NCBI GenBank assembly: GCA_025602905.1
Contig: JAHLKI010000036.1
Span: 1 to 64,000, forward strand
DNA from: Phlyctochytrium arcticum
Lineage: Eukaryota; Chytridiomycota; Chytridiomycetes; Chytridiales; Chytridiaceae
Length of the DNA: 64,000 bases
Direction of reading: 5' to 3'
Shown here: piece after piece, positions 11,307-22,823 of the stretch
Position numbering within the stretch: the stretch's first letter is position 1
Layout: each line of letters starts with the position of its first letter
The notes under the pieces: model-generated
Database searches by the model: none
What the model was told of the DNA's origin: nothing
What the model saw: the letters and a program-made list of their open reading frames with translations, nothing else
Program-made: the position numbers and the translations under genes

Positions 11307-12889
11307 TTCTCCCCCTTCCTCGTAAAATCATCCATGATTACATGTTCCAAAGATGATTTTTCAAACCTCCATATTTTGTTTTTTTCCCACCAACCGCGAC
11401 TTTTGCCAACAAAAAGCAAACAACATGATGGTTGTAATCCTAATCCAGTCAAGCGTTGATCCATTATGATCCTAGCCCGATAGCCGTGCTCTATATTCCT
11501 CTTTTCCGTAAACATGTCATGGTTGGCAATGTGCGCAGTACGTTCTCGATATCTAGACGTGTCTTGAATGACAACCCTTGGAAAGTTAGTTTGACTTGAT
11601 TATGCGTGGATACCTGTTTTTCAAAAAAAAAAACAGTGTCCTGCTATACCCGGAGCATATTCCAGTTCTATTCTCTCTAGTCCATGAAAAAGTTTGATTT
11701 CCGAATTGAATCCTCACAGAAACGATCTTTGTGAGAGCATCCATTTTTCTTTGCATTCCAAATATCTTTGTGGGTTGTGTTGATTTTGTTTGAAACTCTT
11801 CTTGATCAAAGTAAAACAATCGTTTCGCACACTGGTCGCAATCGAAAGGCTTGAGTATACGCTCGTGGATCAGCTCGTTTCAGAGCTGATAAACGTGTCA
11901 TGAATCTCAATGATAGATCAATGTATTGAATTAAAACCTAGTTGAGATGGGGGGGAAAAGAAGAAGGGCTCTAATATATACAAGGAAATAGGATCTTTTC
12001 AAACAAGTATACAACTGGATCGATAATACCGAGGCGCGGCAAAAATTTGTAAACTGGCTTGTCCAAATTGACTATACAGTGGGCTTACTCAGGAAGCTCC
12101 AGGCACCGTTTGCCTTGCCATCCCACTCCAGCGTTTTCCCCATTGTACTTTTCAAGGTTGTCGTCACGCAAGTATCAAAGCTCACGATCCACTTTACCCC
12201 TGCACAGGCTTGATGAACACTTGGTGGACAGTATTTTCGTTTTTTTGAACATGTCCAATTTCACGAAATACTCAGTCTCCCTGGTGGATCGTAAGATAAA
12301 GATTGTTTTCGTTACGAGACTAAAGTTGATATCGTTAGGTTTGAGATCATCTTCTCGCATGACAGCGGCGATCATCATACCTGCGACACGCACTGCTTGG
12401 ATCGAAAACTGGTTTTTTAGGCGTGAAGATCGGGAAGTATGCTTTGAAATTCGCGGTGGGAGTGTGGGTATTGTCAGGGGGTACATGACCGACTTTCTGT
12501 TGGTGCAGCAGTCAGACTCGCGGTGTCCGAGTCATCGTCGCTCCTAGTGCTACCAGTATCGCATATAATCCATCAATACGGTTGCTGAAGTGCACTCTCA
12601 ATGGAACTTACGCTGTCAGAGTCAAAGCCTGCCGAATCAGTCCGTAGCCTTCTCTGCACGCTGTCTTTGAAGGCTACTGCCTCCAATGCCGTTAGCCCAG
12701 CCACCCGCTGCCCGAATACCCCGCGAACGGATTTCGCAGCTACTCTTCAGTATGAGGAAATCCGCCGAATCACAATATTGCTTGAGGCGAAAGAATTCGA
12801 CCCCTTTGGCCTAATGTACGTACAAGGAGAGAGCAAAGGAATTCGATTAGCAAGTATCCGTACGCCAATAGCACATGAATTCCGCCGCG
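11307..12889. other. no recognisable gene; possible decayed coding sequence
   Basis: The region downstream of the IQCH-like gene shows no domain I recognise. On the minus strand, 12,486-12,175 is open for about 100 residues of balanced composition, and the next frame continues with plausible coding sequence to about 12,060, which could be an old, broken gene. I cannot assign it a family. Confidence 0.35.
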
Positions 12890-13160
12890 GATCACCTAGG
12901 TCGGCAAACCAATGAAGCTGGCGCATCCCCTAGGATCACCTCTCTCAAATTGTTCCTGCGCGCAAGCACGCAGATACATACGCCAGCACACGGTGGCGTG
13001 GGATGTAGCGGAATAGGCAAGCATACACTGGTCATGGCAGACGATCACCTAGGTCGGCAAACCATTGAAGCTGGTGCATCTCCCCTAGGATCACCTCTCC
13101 CAAATTGTTCCTGCGCGCAAGCACGCAGGTACATACGCCAGCACACGGTGGCGTGGGATG
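12890..13160. repeat. direct repeat, two copies of about 117 bp
   Basis: Copy 1 spans 12,890-13,005 and copy 2 13,043-13,160, separated by 37 bases. They differ at only a few positions. Each begins GATCACCTAGG and contains a second GATCACC preceded by CCCCTAG, so the unit itself has an internal repeat. The array ends about 70 bases before the end of the Merlin transposase relic, and may be related to it. Confidence 0.9.
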
Positions 13161-13399
13161 CGGTGTCCTTTGTCTCGCAAAGGCCAAACGACCATCTGCA
13201 TCCCAGAGTATGTATAGAAACAATTTATGCTCATGTCCTTTTACTCACCTTCATGTTCTTGAGCAGTCGTTCAACTTTCTGAACGTGTGAGGTTACGGAT
13301 GATCCATCCTGCAGAGAGATCTTTTGGTAGCTTCTGCAGAATTGACGGAATTCGAGAAGAGTATACTGGTAGGGCGTTTGCTGCGTTTCAAAGAAGTAA

Positions 13400-14165
13400 C
13401 AGTTATGGTGGCATCGTCTTGCGCCACATGTACTCGCCAAAGTAACTGAGAAGGTTGGCCTTGCGGGTCGGCGGCAGGCTCCTCTTGACCGCGCGCCAAG
13501 TAGATTCAATTCGCTGGGTGTGGCTGCCAGTAACCGAGTTGACAAAGTTCCGCTTATGGACAACGGTATCATGCTGATACCCGTGGGATTCTAGGAGGGT
13601 GGTGTTGTATGCTGACCAGTCATGGGTCATAATGAAGGTGCCCGGCAACACGATGATGTCCGTCAGTGTCTTGGTGTTTCGGTTAACGACTGGAACGGAA
13701 AAACATTTTGTCGCTGCCACGCTCGATGCCGCCGACAACCCACTGTCCTTTCGAAATTCGCCCGCGATTATATTTCCGCTTGCCAAACATGCCTTCATCA
13801 ATTTCGACAACCTTCGTCGCCTCCAAGTGGTTCATCGAAACTGAACATTTCCATATAATCGCAGCAAACGGTGCGGCATAAGTTGTACCACTCGACTGTG
13901 GTATTCTTGCTTTTGAGGGTACCAGTTTGGATGCCGGCATCGTGTTGCAATACGTTTTGGGACCATTTCCAGATCATAGTAAGCAGCTGTTTGGAGGTTC
14001 AGATGGCTGCCTTCGAAAATAGAATCATAGCGAATGCTCCTAGATGTGCGGCAGGGATGGCAGCGCCATCTATATCGTTCGGCTGCTGACTTCTCCTTCA
14101 CTTTGAACATGGCGGTTTTGCAGAGTTTGCAGAGGGAATCGCGGTGGAAGATCTTGTGGTCATGT
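13400..14165 (-). mobile_element. broken Merlin (ISXO2-like) DDE transposase
   Basis: Read on the minus strand, three frames together give a Merlin/ISXO2 transposase. The N-terminal part (about 14,165-13,940) has two zinc-knuckle cysteine pairs (CKLC and CHPC). The catalytic core has VEIDEGMFGKRK (first Asp, about 13,830), then MTHDWSAYN (second Asp, about 13,630) and IESTWRAVK (the Glu, about 13,500), and ends near GEYMWRK. All three catalytic residues are present, but at least two frameshifts (near 13,900 and near 13,700) break the frame, so it is a pseudogene. Merlin elements move by cut-and-paste and are DNA relatives of bacterial IS1016/ISXO2. I could not find terminal inverted repeats or target duplications; a 12-base tandem repeat at 14,277-14,300 lies just upstream of the start. 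Confidence 0.85.
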
Positions 14166-14300
14166 CAAAGTTGAAGGCATTTGTCGATAGTTTCCGTTTC
14201 CCGAAGAACTCGCGCTTATTAGTGATAGTAACGATGGTCATGATGGTATCTTGGTCGAGGTTGATCGAGGTTTAAGGGGCGAAATGCTGGGCGAAATGCT

Positions 14301-15513
14301 GCCATTCAACCCAAATTCAACGCGACTCGGTCACTCGGACATGCGATCTGGGCGGCTTAGAGGCCATTACAGGCTTTTACAGCCATTTTGAGTTTCACGG
14401 CTTTATGGACACGCTCGCCACCTCAAAATTCCCAGGACCCAAGGACCCAAGCCCAACCGGGCAAGAGTCGCAAGACGGTCCAATGGTGGACAGACACCAC
14501 CTGTCAATCATTCCCACTTATATAGTAGAGAGCAGTTGGGATTCCCCCTTAGACGCTGCAACACGACGCCGGTCATCAGGGCAGCATCGGAGTCCCCAAC
14601 ACGGTTGTAGAATGGTGCAACCTCTGCTTTACAACATCCTCGCTTTCCGTTCCCAATCTCGCTGTCAACATCAATCATCGTGGACAACGCCCTTGCGGGA
14701 GCGAAGCCGTGTGAAGACTGCGCCGAAATTGTGCCGGAGAGCGCACCATGCCCAGTCATTTTGCCTAAAGGTTGCCCTTCACAGCCAATTTACCAACGGG
14801 GCGGCCATCATCGCGTGCGCATCATCTATTCCGAGGGCGTAACCATCAGCGACGTGTTCACCGCACAAATCAAGAAGGCGTTGGAGGCACAGGGGTTCTC
14901 GGGGTTTCTGGGCTTACGCTATCGCGTGTCTCTCCCGGAATAATCACTAACCGAGTGATGACAGTGTCAGAACGGTAGACAGGCAATCAGCGTTCATTTT
15001 GCCACGCGGGCGGAAGCCGCCGGGCTGCGGGGATGTGGCTGCAATGTTGCCGGTCTGGGTTGTCGGGGAGCGGTATCTATTGAATAAAGTAAGTCGGTGA
15101 AACTGCCGTGAAAGCGACATATAGCTGACGCTCATCTTTTGATTCACAGGCACGTTATAAAAACAGTCAATGAGCGCAGGGGGGTAGATGTCGTGTAATT
15201 GTATACCTTTGAGAATGTGAGAACGCATGTCCAATCTGATATCTCCATGAGACCCAATTTGCTATATCATAAATCAAACTTTTGTCACCATCACGGAATT
15301 TGCACGTTGGAAGAACTGAGGAGCGTATACGATCTGTTCAGGGCGTCACATTGTCTATTTTTTTAATTTACTTTTTGGTCCATCAAGAGATTATATACAA
15401 AAAAACCCCCACACAGTGTCCCTTCCAGAACACACCCTCCAACACAGGCCTCCTCTAAACCGGTCCATCAAATCCAAAAAAAACCCGTTCCATCTCTGTT
15501 TAATTTGTTTAAT
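14301..15513. other. spacer with possible coding fragments
   Basis: On the + strand a frame ending at 14,943 encodes about 45 residues that look like folded protein (Ile/Val-rich strand, then an Ala/Lys helix), with cysteines upstream. On the minus strand 15,234-15,090 also looks coding-like. I recognise neither, and the segment probably holds remnants of rearranged DNA beside the Merlin relic. Downstream it includes the STRAP 3' untranslated region. Confidence 0.3.
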
Positions 15514-16797
15514 TTACTGCTTCTCCCACAGTCCATACCGAATCCCTGGTTCCGTCTGCCATAACCGGACAGTCCCATCTTCACTTCCCGTCGCATACAA
15601 GTGTCCATCCGGACTATAACTGACACAATGGATCGGTCCAAAATGGCCTTTATACATTTCTACATTTCCGGGTTAGTAAAAAACTCCAAGTTTCGAAGTG
15701 TGGTAGAACGCACCTTTTTCTTGGTCCGACTTGTAATCGTACACGCGAACCCGCATATCGTCAGTCCCGCCCACCACAAACTTATCGCCGGAGGGATGTA
15801 ACGCCGCACTCGAAATATTCGAATTGACATCAATCGATTTTTCGACTTGTGAGCTATATTGTCGTATTGTTAGATCAGCCCTCCCAAAGAACATTGATAA
15901 AAAGAGTATATATGTACCTGGTGGAATTGAAAAAAGTGACGTTTTTCCCGGCGGTACAAATAATAAACTTTTTGTCCCACGAGAATCGAAGGCTGGTAAT
16001 CTCGGAATCGAAATCTCGGGTGCTGATTTGAGCAGAAGTCCGGAGATCCCATACTCGTAGTGTTTTTCCGTCTCCAGCAAACACCAGCCTGGAAAAAAAC
16101 CCGAGTTGAGCAAAAAAACAAGGTATAGTAAACTCCTTGTCTGGTAGTACATACCCATGATCACCATCCAACAACCCCGTTTTTATTTCATTGTTGCAGC
16201 CTTCCAGAACCTTCAATGGCGTGCCTGCATCTGCCGCCCTCAGATCAAACACCCGGACCTTCTTCTCGTATCCCCCCGTAAAGACATATCGGCCTTCCCC
16301 CGTAACGTCCACGCAGCGCACAATGTGCGAGTGAGGAAGTGTGAGTGTGACTTGGCCAGTCAGGTTATCCCATATTTTAGCAGTGAAATCGGCCGAGCCG
16401 GTCACGGATATGGTTGCATCGCGGGTCAATCGCGCGCCCCAGATTGCTCCCTTATGACCTTCATATGTCGAGGGTCAGAACCTCATTTTACTGCGAGAAA
16501 GTAAAGACTAGGAGAAACAAACCTGTCAAACTCCCAACCCAATCTCCCGTATTCCCGCGTCGCAGAATGGGGATCCCATCTACATAAACAGTGAGTTTCC
16601 GGAGTTGTGCACCATCACCCGGTCTTCATACCTTTACACGCACTGATGAGAAAGAAATCTCCCGTGTACGTAAATGATGAGAACCCAAGATCCACGACGG
16701 GTCGCGTGTGTCCAGAACAGGTCAGAGAAATTTGCTTAGGACCCGTCTCTTCCGTGGCCGGTTGTGCTCCAGAATAGCGTCGGGTAGTTTGAGTCAT
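15514..16797 (-). CDS. STRAP/UNRIP-like WD40 protein
   Basis: Six exons (16,797-16,632; 16,579-16,523; 16,458-16,155; 16,088-15,918; 15,845-15,714; 15,659-15,514) give a protein of about 324 residues. The start region carries the family hallmark [14 protein letters not shown] and [10 protein letters not shown]. The rest is a seven-bladed WD40 propeller, with WD units such as [20 protein letters not shown] and, in the last exon, [15 protein letters not shown] is a scaffold: in animals it binds the SMN complex and TGF-beta receptors, and in fungi homologues act with translation and RNA assembly machinery. The length matches the family. All splice junctions are GT-AG and keep the frame. The gene is followed by about 600 bp of spacer and then the next minus-strand gene's promoter side lies further right. 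Confidence 0.9.
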
Positions 16798-17416
16798 GGT
16801 CCTTGATCAAGTCAATCGTATATTGCTGTGGTATCTGTTTCTTCGAACTAAGGGTGGAAATTCCAGGACGGGATGCGCAGTAAACAATTTGAATTTGAAA
16901 GTTTGTTGTGTTTATGAGGTTTTGACGATGATATAGATATCCAACGATTCTTGATTTTGATTTTTTTGAATGTTTGTTGAATGTTTTTTTGGGTGTGCTG
17001 CTGCCTTTCCAAAATTGCTAATGGGATAAACTCGAAGGAATGCCGTCACAAGGAAACCTCAGGTAGCAGGGGCACGAAGATTGCGAAGTGTTTTTTGTTG
17101 CAAGCGAGGAAAGAATCAACACTTGCAGAATGGAGGGCGGTACAGAGTTGCTGACCGGTGGTGGCGAAAAGACTACAGCCGGGATTGAAGGGGAGGAAGG
17201 AAGGGGATGCTTCGCCGGGAGGAGGCCGCGGGCAACCTTGTTCGTCCATTTACAAACTGGCGCGCCAAATGGCAGTTATTATGTGGTGAGCGGCATGGCT
17301 GTGCCACTGGGAAATCACAACTGAATGGAAAGTTTGAATACCAGAACTGAAAATGTGTGAATAAATTATGTGAAAAATACAAGTTATATATCAATGAAGA
17401 GAATTGGACGGCTTGT
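16798..17416. other. spacer between STRAP 5' end and helicase 3' end
   Basis: No coding region. It should hold the promoter of STRAP (minus strand, starting at 16,797) and the 3' untranslated region of the helicase. T-rich runs occur at 16,950-17,000 on the + strand. Confidence 0.5.
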
Positions 17417-19732
17417 TCATCGGCGTCCGCCAAAGCTGCTTCCGCCGCGACCACCACCCCGGGCACCCCCACCTCGACCACCTCCAAAGCCGCCTCCACC
17501 ACCACCACGGGAAAATCCCCCGCGACCACCACCACCACCACCACCTCCACCTCCACGACCACCTCCAAAACCACCTCGTCCCCCTCGCCCCCCGCCGTAA
17601 CCGCCGCCACGCCCATAACCACCTCCCCCAAATCCTTGAGGTTCAGATGCGTGCTTTGACTCTTCCAGTTCGGGAAGTTCCTTGGCAATCTCCAAAACAA
17701 CATCCCGATCGTTCTTCCATGGCACGCCGGCAATTGTCAACTGTTCCTCGCCATTGTCATCGATGTTGACCTCAACCTTCTCCGAATTCATGTCGACCAC
17801 CGCACCCCGTCCGTCGCTCGTCATGCGCCAGTTGTAAGTGTCATCGTAAGTCAAGTTGGGGAAGTTGCGTTGGCAGATATTCCGAACCAATCCAACATTG
17901 CGGAACGGTTTGGTCATTCGGAACAACATGGTATACATGCCCTCATTGGCAGAGAGCAGAGAGCGGGGGGGAAGGGGCTTTGTGGTGTTGCAGATAACGG
18001 CGAGGGCAGCGCTCATAGCCTTGACTGGGTCATCGTAATGCGTCAAGATGGCTTCTGCGGCCGACAAAAAGTATGGAATAACTTGCGGTGAAACGCCGGT
18101 AGTGAGCTGATCCAAAAGATCCGCAGCGCGCGCCTTGACAATATCCGCGGCCTGGGGAGCACCTACGCGAGTAAACTCGACGCCGGCCCGACGGGAAATG
18201 TTGTTCAAAAGGTACTCTTGTTGTGGTTTGTAAAAAGTCACACAGACACCAGACTTTCCGGCACGACCCGTTCGTCCAGATCGATGAATATAGGACTCTA
18301 CATCCGATGGTGGTTCGCAGTTGATGACCAAGTCGACTTCCGGAATATCAACACCACGGGCACAAACATTGGTTGCAATCAAACACTTGAATTTGCCATC
18401 ACGGAAACCTTGCATAGCAACCTCTCGCTGATTCTGCTGAACGTCTCCGTGAATGACTTGAGTGCCGAACGCTGCAATCTTTTCATCAAGTCCCAATTGA
18501 CTGCACTCCGATTTGGTTTCTACAAAGACAATGGTGCGTCCGTTGCCACCTCGACCGTACACAGCAATGATATCTCCCAAAACAGATGTTCGGTTTTGCC
18601 ATCGGGAAGGAACTGCCAAATGTTTAACGAGGTCGGACGTCTTGTGCTTATCATTGCCAATCATGTCCACAGTAACTTTGTCCGATCGCATGTACTTTCC
18701 AACGGTCTTGTGGATCCAGTCAGGAAGAGTGGCACTGAAAAGCAATGTTTGGTGCTTTGGTGCGTCTGGGATGGCGGATTTTTGAGCGACAACCGCGGCA
18801 AGGACCTTGTCCATAGCATCAGCGAAACCAATGTCCAGCATTTGATCGGCTTCGTCCAGACAAATGAAACGGAGTCCACCCAGTTTGAGGTTTCCGCGAT
18901 CAATGTGATCGATCAAGCGTCCTGGCGTGCCAACTACCACGTCTACACCGTCACGGAATGCGTAATACTGTTGATCGTAGGGTGTGCCGCCGTACACGCA
19001 GCACGATTTGAGCTCTCCCGAGGCTATCCCGTCAAATTCTTTGTGCACCTGCATGGCCAATTCTCGAGTGGGAGCCATAATCAAGATGGAAGGACTTCGA
19101 CCACGCAGGTCAAAAGGCTTTCGATTTTGTGCGCGTTCCTTTTTCAGGATTTCAATCATTGGCAGTGAAAATGCCAATGTTTTGCCCGTTCCTGTTCGTG
19201 CCCGTCCCAAAAGATCCTGTCCCGCCATGATGGGCTTTATTGAAGCTGCTTGAATAGGAAACAATTGGGTAACACCGCGCTCCTTGAGTGACTTTATAGT
19301 CGATGCCGACAAATCGTGAGACGTCAGACGAAACTCCATGGGAATCTCGTCCTCATCAGGTTTTTGCTTTTTGCTGGCGGCCGCTTCATCGCCAGCTGTG
19401 TCTTCATCCATAGGGTCAGCTTCAGCTGCGCTTTCAGCCTCTTCTGTTGATCGCTTCCGTTTCTTGATATCCTTGGGACTAGAATTTTCCTTGTCATCCC
19501 GCTCGACCTTGGCCTTCTTCTCCTTCTTGTCTTTCTTTTCCGTCTTTGGCTTCGTCTCCTCCTTTGGCTCCTCCACAGTTTCTTCCTTCTCCTCCTCCTT
19601 CTTGGCCTTCTTTTCCTTCTTGTCTTTCTTTTCTTTTTTGTCCTTCTTGTCCTTCTTGACCTTCTTGACCTTCTTTTCTACAATCTCTCCAGTGTCCTCC
19701 TCCTTCGCGGGTTTGAGTAGAGCTTCGCACAT
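17417..19732 (-). CDS. DEAD-box RNA helicase, DDX21/nucleolar helicase II type
   Basis: A single frame of 771 residues. Residues 10-100 are a Lys/Glu-rich low-complexity region typical of nucleolar proteins. The helicase core starts near residue 130 with a Q motif, then motif I ARTGTGKT (about 177), PTRELA, DEAD in LDEADQML (about 290), SAT, and motif VI HRSGRTGRAG (about 482), so all catalytic motifs are intact. A GUCT domain follows at about 590-690, which marks the DDX21/DDX50 group, and the last 60 residues are Gly/Arg repeats (RGG box). Such enzymes unwind RNA in ribosome biogenesis and in the nucleolus. The RGG tail lies over a C/G-biased segment. There is no intron, unlike most neighbours. 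Confidence 0.93.
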   Translation of the reverse strand: MCEALLKPAKEEDTGEIVEKKVKKVKKDKKDKKEKKDKKEKKAKKEEEKEETVEEPKEETKPKTEKKDKKEKKAKVERDDKENSSPKDIKKRKRSTEEAESAAEADPMDEDTAGDEAAASKKQKPDEDEIPMEFRLTSHDLSASTIKSLKERGVTQLFPIQAASIKPIMAGQDLLGRARTGTGKTLAFSLPMIEILKKERAQNRKPFDLRGRSPSILIMAPTRELAMQVHKEFDGIASGELKSCCVYGGTPYDQQYYAFRDGVDVVVGTPGRLIDHIDRGNLKLGGLRFICLDEADQMLDIGFADAMDKVLAAVVAQKSAIPDAPKHQTLLFSATLPDWIHKTVGKYMRSDKVTVDMIGNDKHKTSDLVKHLAVPSRWQNRTSVLGDIIAVYGRGGNGRTIVFVETKSECSQLGLDEKIAAFGTQVIHGDVQQNQREVAMQGFRDGKFKCLIATNVCARGVDIPEVDLVINCEPPSDVESYIHRSGRTGRAGKSGVCVTFYKPQQEYLLNNISRRAGVEFTRVGAPQAADIVKARAADLLDQLTTGVSPQVIPYFLSAAEAILTHYDDPVKAMSAALAVICNTTKPLPPRSLLSANEGMYTMLFRMTKPFRNVGLVRNICQRNFPNLTYDDTYNWRMTSDGRGAVVDMNSEKVEVNIDDNGEEQLTIAGVPWKNDRDVVLEIAKELPELEESKHASEPQGFGGGGYGRGGGYGGGRGGRGGFGGGRGGGGGGGGGGRGGFSRGGGGGGFGGGRGGGARGGGRGGSSFGGRR

Positions 19733-19929
19733 GATGTCTTATGCTGCAAGTGTCAAGTTAACTTGGCCTAAGAATGTCAAACGAAGCTGTGACAAACCAT
19801 TTTCAAAAAAAAAGCAAAAGTTGCTTACGTAATCGAGAACGCGAATTGTGCGACGGCACAGTCACAATCGCCGATATTCAGTAGGGCAAAGCAGTCTCAC
19901 GGCTCACGGCAGAGATTCAGGATGGGAAC

Positions 19930-20634
19930 GACTTGCACGACGCCGTGAAGGACCCCAAAAGTCCAAGGGCCAACAGAGGCAACAGCCCGAAGAGGAGGTT
20001 CAGATCAGTCCTGTGAATCAGATCGATCCTACAACAGTACTACGTGATCATGCTGTAACAAAGGATGCAGGCGGTCACCCTGTAACGCAGCAAATTAACA
20101 AAATGTGCATTGATTATGCTGAAAGCGAGCGAATGGCGATCCGTGCCGTGGAAAAGGACAAGCTAGCCAAAGTCCGGTATGTATGACTCGTGCGCAGTGC
20201 ACTGCATCACCAAGCTTACAGCAAACTACTCATTTGCTAGCGAATGGTTCAAAGACCCCAGCGCAAAGAATGCAGTCCCTCAGTGGAAGCCCACTCGTCC
20301 TGCTGTTTTGCAATTGATGCAAGAAGATGCGGATAATACCGTGTATCCTGGCGGCAAAAGGTACACCATCGTCGACGGTATGCACAGGCGTTTTGATGTG
20401 CGCGACGGGGACGGGATCAAGGAGGTGATAGCTATTGTTGTGGATAGCCACTTGTCGGATGATGAGCGCTTGGCTGTAGCAGTACAAGAGAATGCTACCA
20501 ACGAAAATATTATGCCTATGAACTGGTGGGATGATATTTGTTTCCTGAATAATGCAAGGTATGTACACAAGCTGAAGGAGGAATCGCTTCTCCAAGGAGT
20601 ACCGACAAACCGCCTCCGCATCTACGCCAATTGA
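19930..20634 (+). pseudogene. ParB/Srx-fold domain gene fragment
   Basis: Two exons are joined by a GT-AG intron (about 20,177-20,240) that keeps the frame. The second exon has a ParB-like core: YTIVDGMHRR (the GxHR-type motif) at about 20,360-20,390, then a beta-strand VIAIVVD, and LAVAVQEN, the pattern of the ParB nuclease/NTPase fold. There is no ATG at the left end in frame and the reading stops at 20,632 or runs into a poor splice site, so I take it as a partial gene. It sits only about 200 bases upstream of the helicase start, where no full gene would fit. The family role here is unknown; ParB-like folds occur in DNA partition proteins, nucleases and in some eukaryotic mobile-element proteins. 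Confidence 0.45.
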
Positions 20635-21124
20635 CACCGATATTGACTCAACCCGGGCGATGCAGTAGGAACGCTGCAGACAAGTAGCAAGGACCCGCTG
20701 CTCATTGGGGTGCCGCCAGTCCAGCCGACAACTAATGGTAAGGGAGAGGGGATTCGGGTCAATGTTTTATTGCGCCTTTGCTGACGTCTTTCCGCTTCCT
20801 CTATGGCCTCTCTCAGCTTCCCGCCGCCCGAAGCTCTTCCTTATTCAAAACCCTTCGAAGAAACGGGTTTCGTGCACTTGCATCCGTACACTGGAAAGGC
20901 AACAAAAGCCTCAAACCTATAACCATTGGTCTTTACATAAAAACATGCGATCAAAGATGGTGCGGGCAGGACAGGGCAGGATAATCTGTCATCTCTGTCC
21001 ACCGGAAGATTTCATCCAAGCGGAGTTTAATATGGAGGGCGGTTCGAGGCAATGTGGTTCCAAATTCCGGTTAAATGATCTCCGTTTGAACTTTGACGCA
21101 GAATCTCGAAATTATCCAGCGCAA

Positions 21125-22653
21125 ATGAGGTCGACTTTGTGCAGGACCACGGCGGCCGGCGCTGTTTGCCGAGGTCTCTTTGCGATATCCAATAGAACGA
21201 CGACAGCGTTCGTAGCCTCTGAGTTCATTGCTGCTCGACTTTCTGCACCACTGTGCAGCGCAAGGAAACTAAATTCACCAGCCACGCCAACTCCGACTTC
21301 CTTCTTTTCACCGAGGGCATCTTTGAAACGATCTCTCGTCTTTCCTCTCTTCTCGTCCCCATTTATCCGCACATATGCTTCCAAAAAGAAGGCCGCATCA
21401 ACATCGAAAAATGCGACGGCCGAGCCAGCCGTTCCAGCGACGCGTGGGCGAATAAGGAACAACCTGAAGATGGGCGTTGTAGGGCTTCCCAACGTTGGCA
21501 AGTCTTCACTCTTCAACTTGATGACCGAGCAAGCTGTTGCTGCCGAGGTAAATTGCCGTGTTCAGGCTTTCCATTCGCCCTTACCGACCGGGGAAACTTG
21601 TAAATGACTGATTTTGGGTTTGTTTACCAGAACTATCCATTCTGCACGATTGAGCCCAATGAAGCCCGCTGCCCAGTTCCAGATGCCCGTTATGACTATC
21701 TGTGTGACATCTGGAAACCGGATTCCATGTATCCTGCATACCTGCAAGTCACAGATATTGCCGGCTTAATTCGAGGTGCCAGCGAGGGTGAAGGACTGGG
21801 AAATGCGTTCCTGTCTCACATTCAAGCAGTTGATGGCATTTATCATGTTATCAGGTAAGTGGTATCCCAGTGTCATCTTTGTTCAAATGAAGATAACCAA
21901 GTCACCAGAGCGTATGAGGATGAAGACGTTGTGCATGTGGATGATTCCATAGACCCTATCCGCGATCTCGAAACTATCCGGTATGAGTTGCACAAGAAGG
22001 ATATGGAAATCGTTGAGAAGGCTCGTGCCACCGAAGAACTCGCGATCAAGAAAGCAGGAGGTGTTCACAAGCCCTCAACGCTTACCCTTGAAACTATTCC
22101 GGATGCGACTCGCTGCATTACTGTCAAGCCCGCCATTTATCTCGTCAATCTCTCCAAGGATGACTATATTCGCAATGAAAACAAATGGTTGCCCAAGATT
22201 CGTGCCTGGGTTGCAGAGAATGGCGGAGGAAAAGTCATTCCTTTCTCGGTGGAATACGAGCAAGCCCTATGGGACGCCAAGACTGCCGGCACTCCCCTTG
22301 AGGGCGAACTTTCGACGCCATCACAGCTCCCCAATATCATTCGCACGGGATACTCTGCTCTCAACCTCATCTACTTTTTCACTGCCGGTGAGCAAGAGGT
22401 GCGAGCCTGGGCAGTCTACAATGGAGCATTGGCCCCACAAGCGGCCGGAGTCATTCACTCGGATTTTGAGCGTGGTTTTATCAAGGCAGAGGTGGTTGCT
22501 TTTGAAGACTTTAAGGCTTTGAGCAAGGGCACAAAGAGCATGGCTGCGGTCAAGGCGGCTGGGAAATTCCGGCAAGAAGGCAAAACCTATGTTGTTAAAG
22601 ATGGCGATATCATTCATTTCCAGTTCAATGTTACCACCAAGAAAAAGAAGTAG
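21125..22653 (+). CDS. YchF/OLA1-family NTPase with mitochondrial presequence
   Basis: Three exons: 21,125-21,547, 21,631-21,854 and 21,908-22,653. The first 90 residues are rich in Arg, Ser, Thr and Ala without acidic residues and end with RTYASKKK, a good mitochondrial presequence. Then come G1 GLPNVGKSS, the switch region [12 protein letters not shown]3 DIAGLIRGA and the C-terminal TGS domain ([40 protein letters not shown]). This fits the mitochondrial fungal paralogue (yeast Ylf2 type) rather than cytosolic OLA1. The helical insert is shorter than in OLA1. The G4 motif reads NLSK where OLA1 has NLSE, so nucleotide preference is uncertain. An upstream extension of the frame to 20,705 is possible, but the presequence supports 21,125. 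Confidence 0.88.
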
Positions 22654-22823
22654 ATACCGGTGTCTCTGAAGGCGTAGGGCGTATATAGACCTTTAAATAT
22701 TGTTGTTACTAGATAGGTTTAGCTATAGCGATCTAGTGAAATGTAGGCCTTCCTTCTCGCATCTGGCATCAATAGAAGGTAAGAATCTATTCAAATGTTG
22801 CAAATCTGAAAATTTAGCATCAT

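Noticed and set aside
18218..19168. A 316-residue + strand frame opposite the helicase
   Set aside because: It lies fully over the conserved DEAD-box core on the other strand and has no domain of its own.
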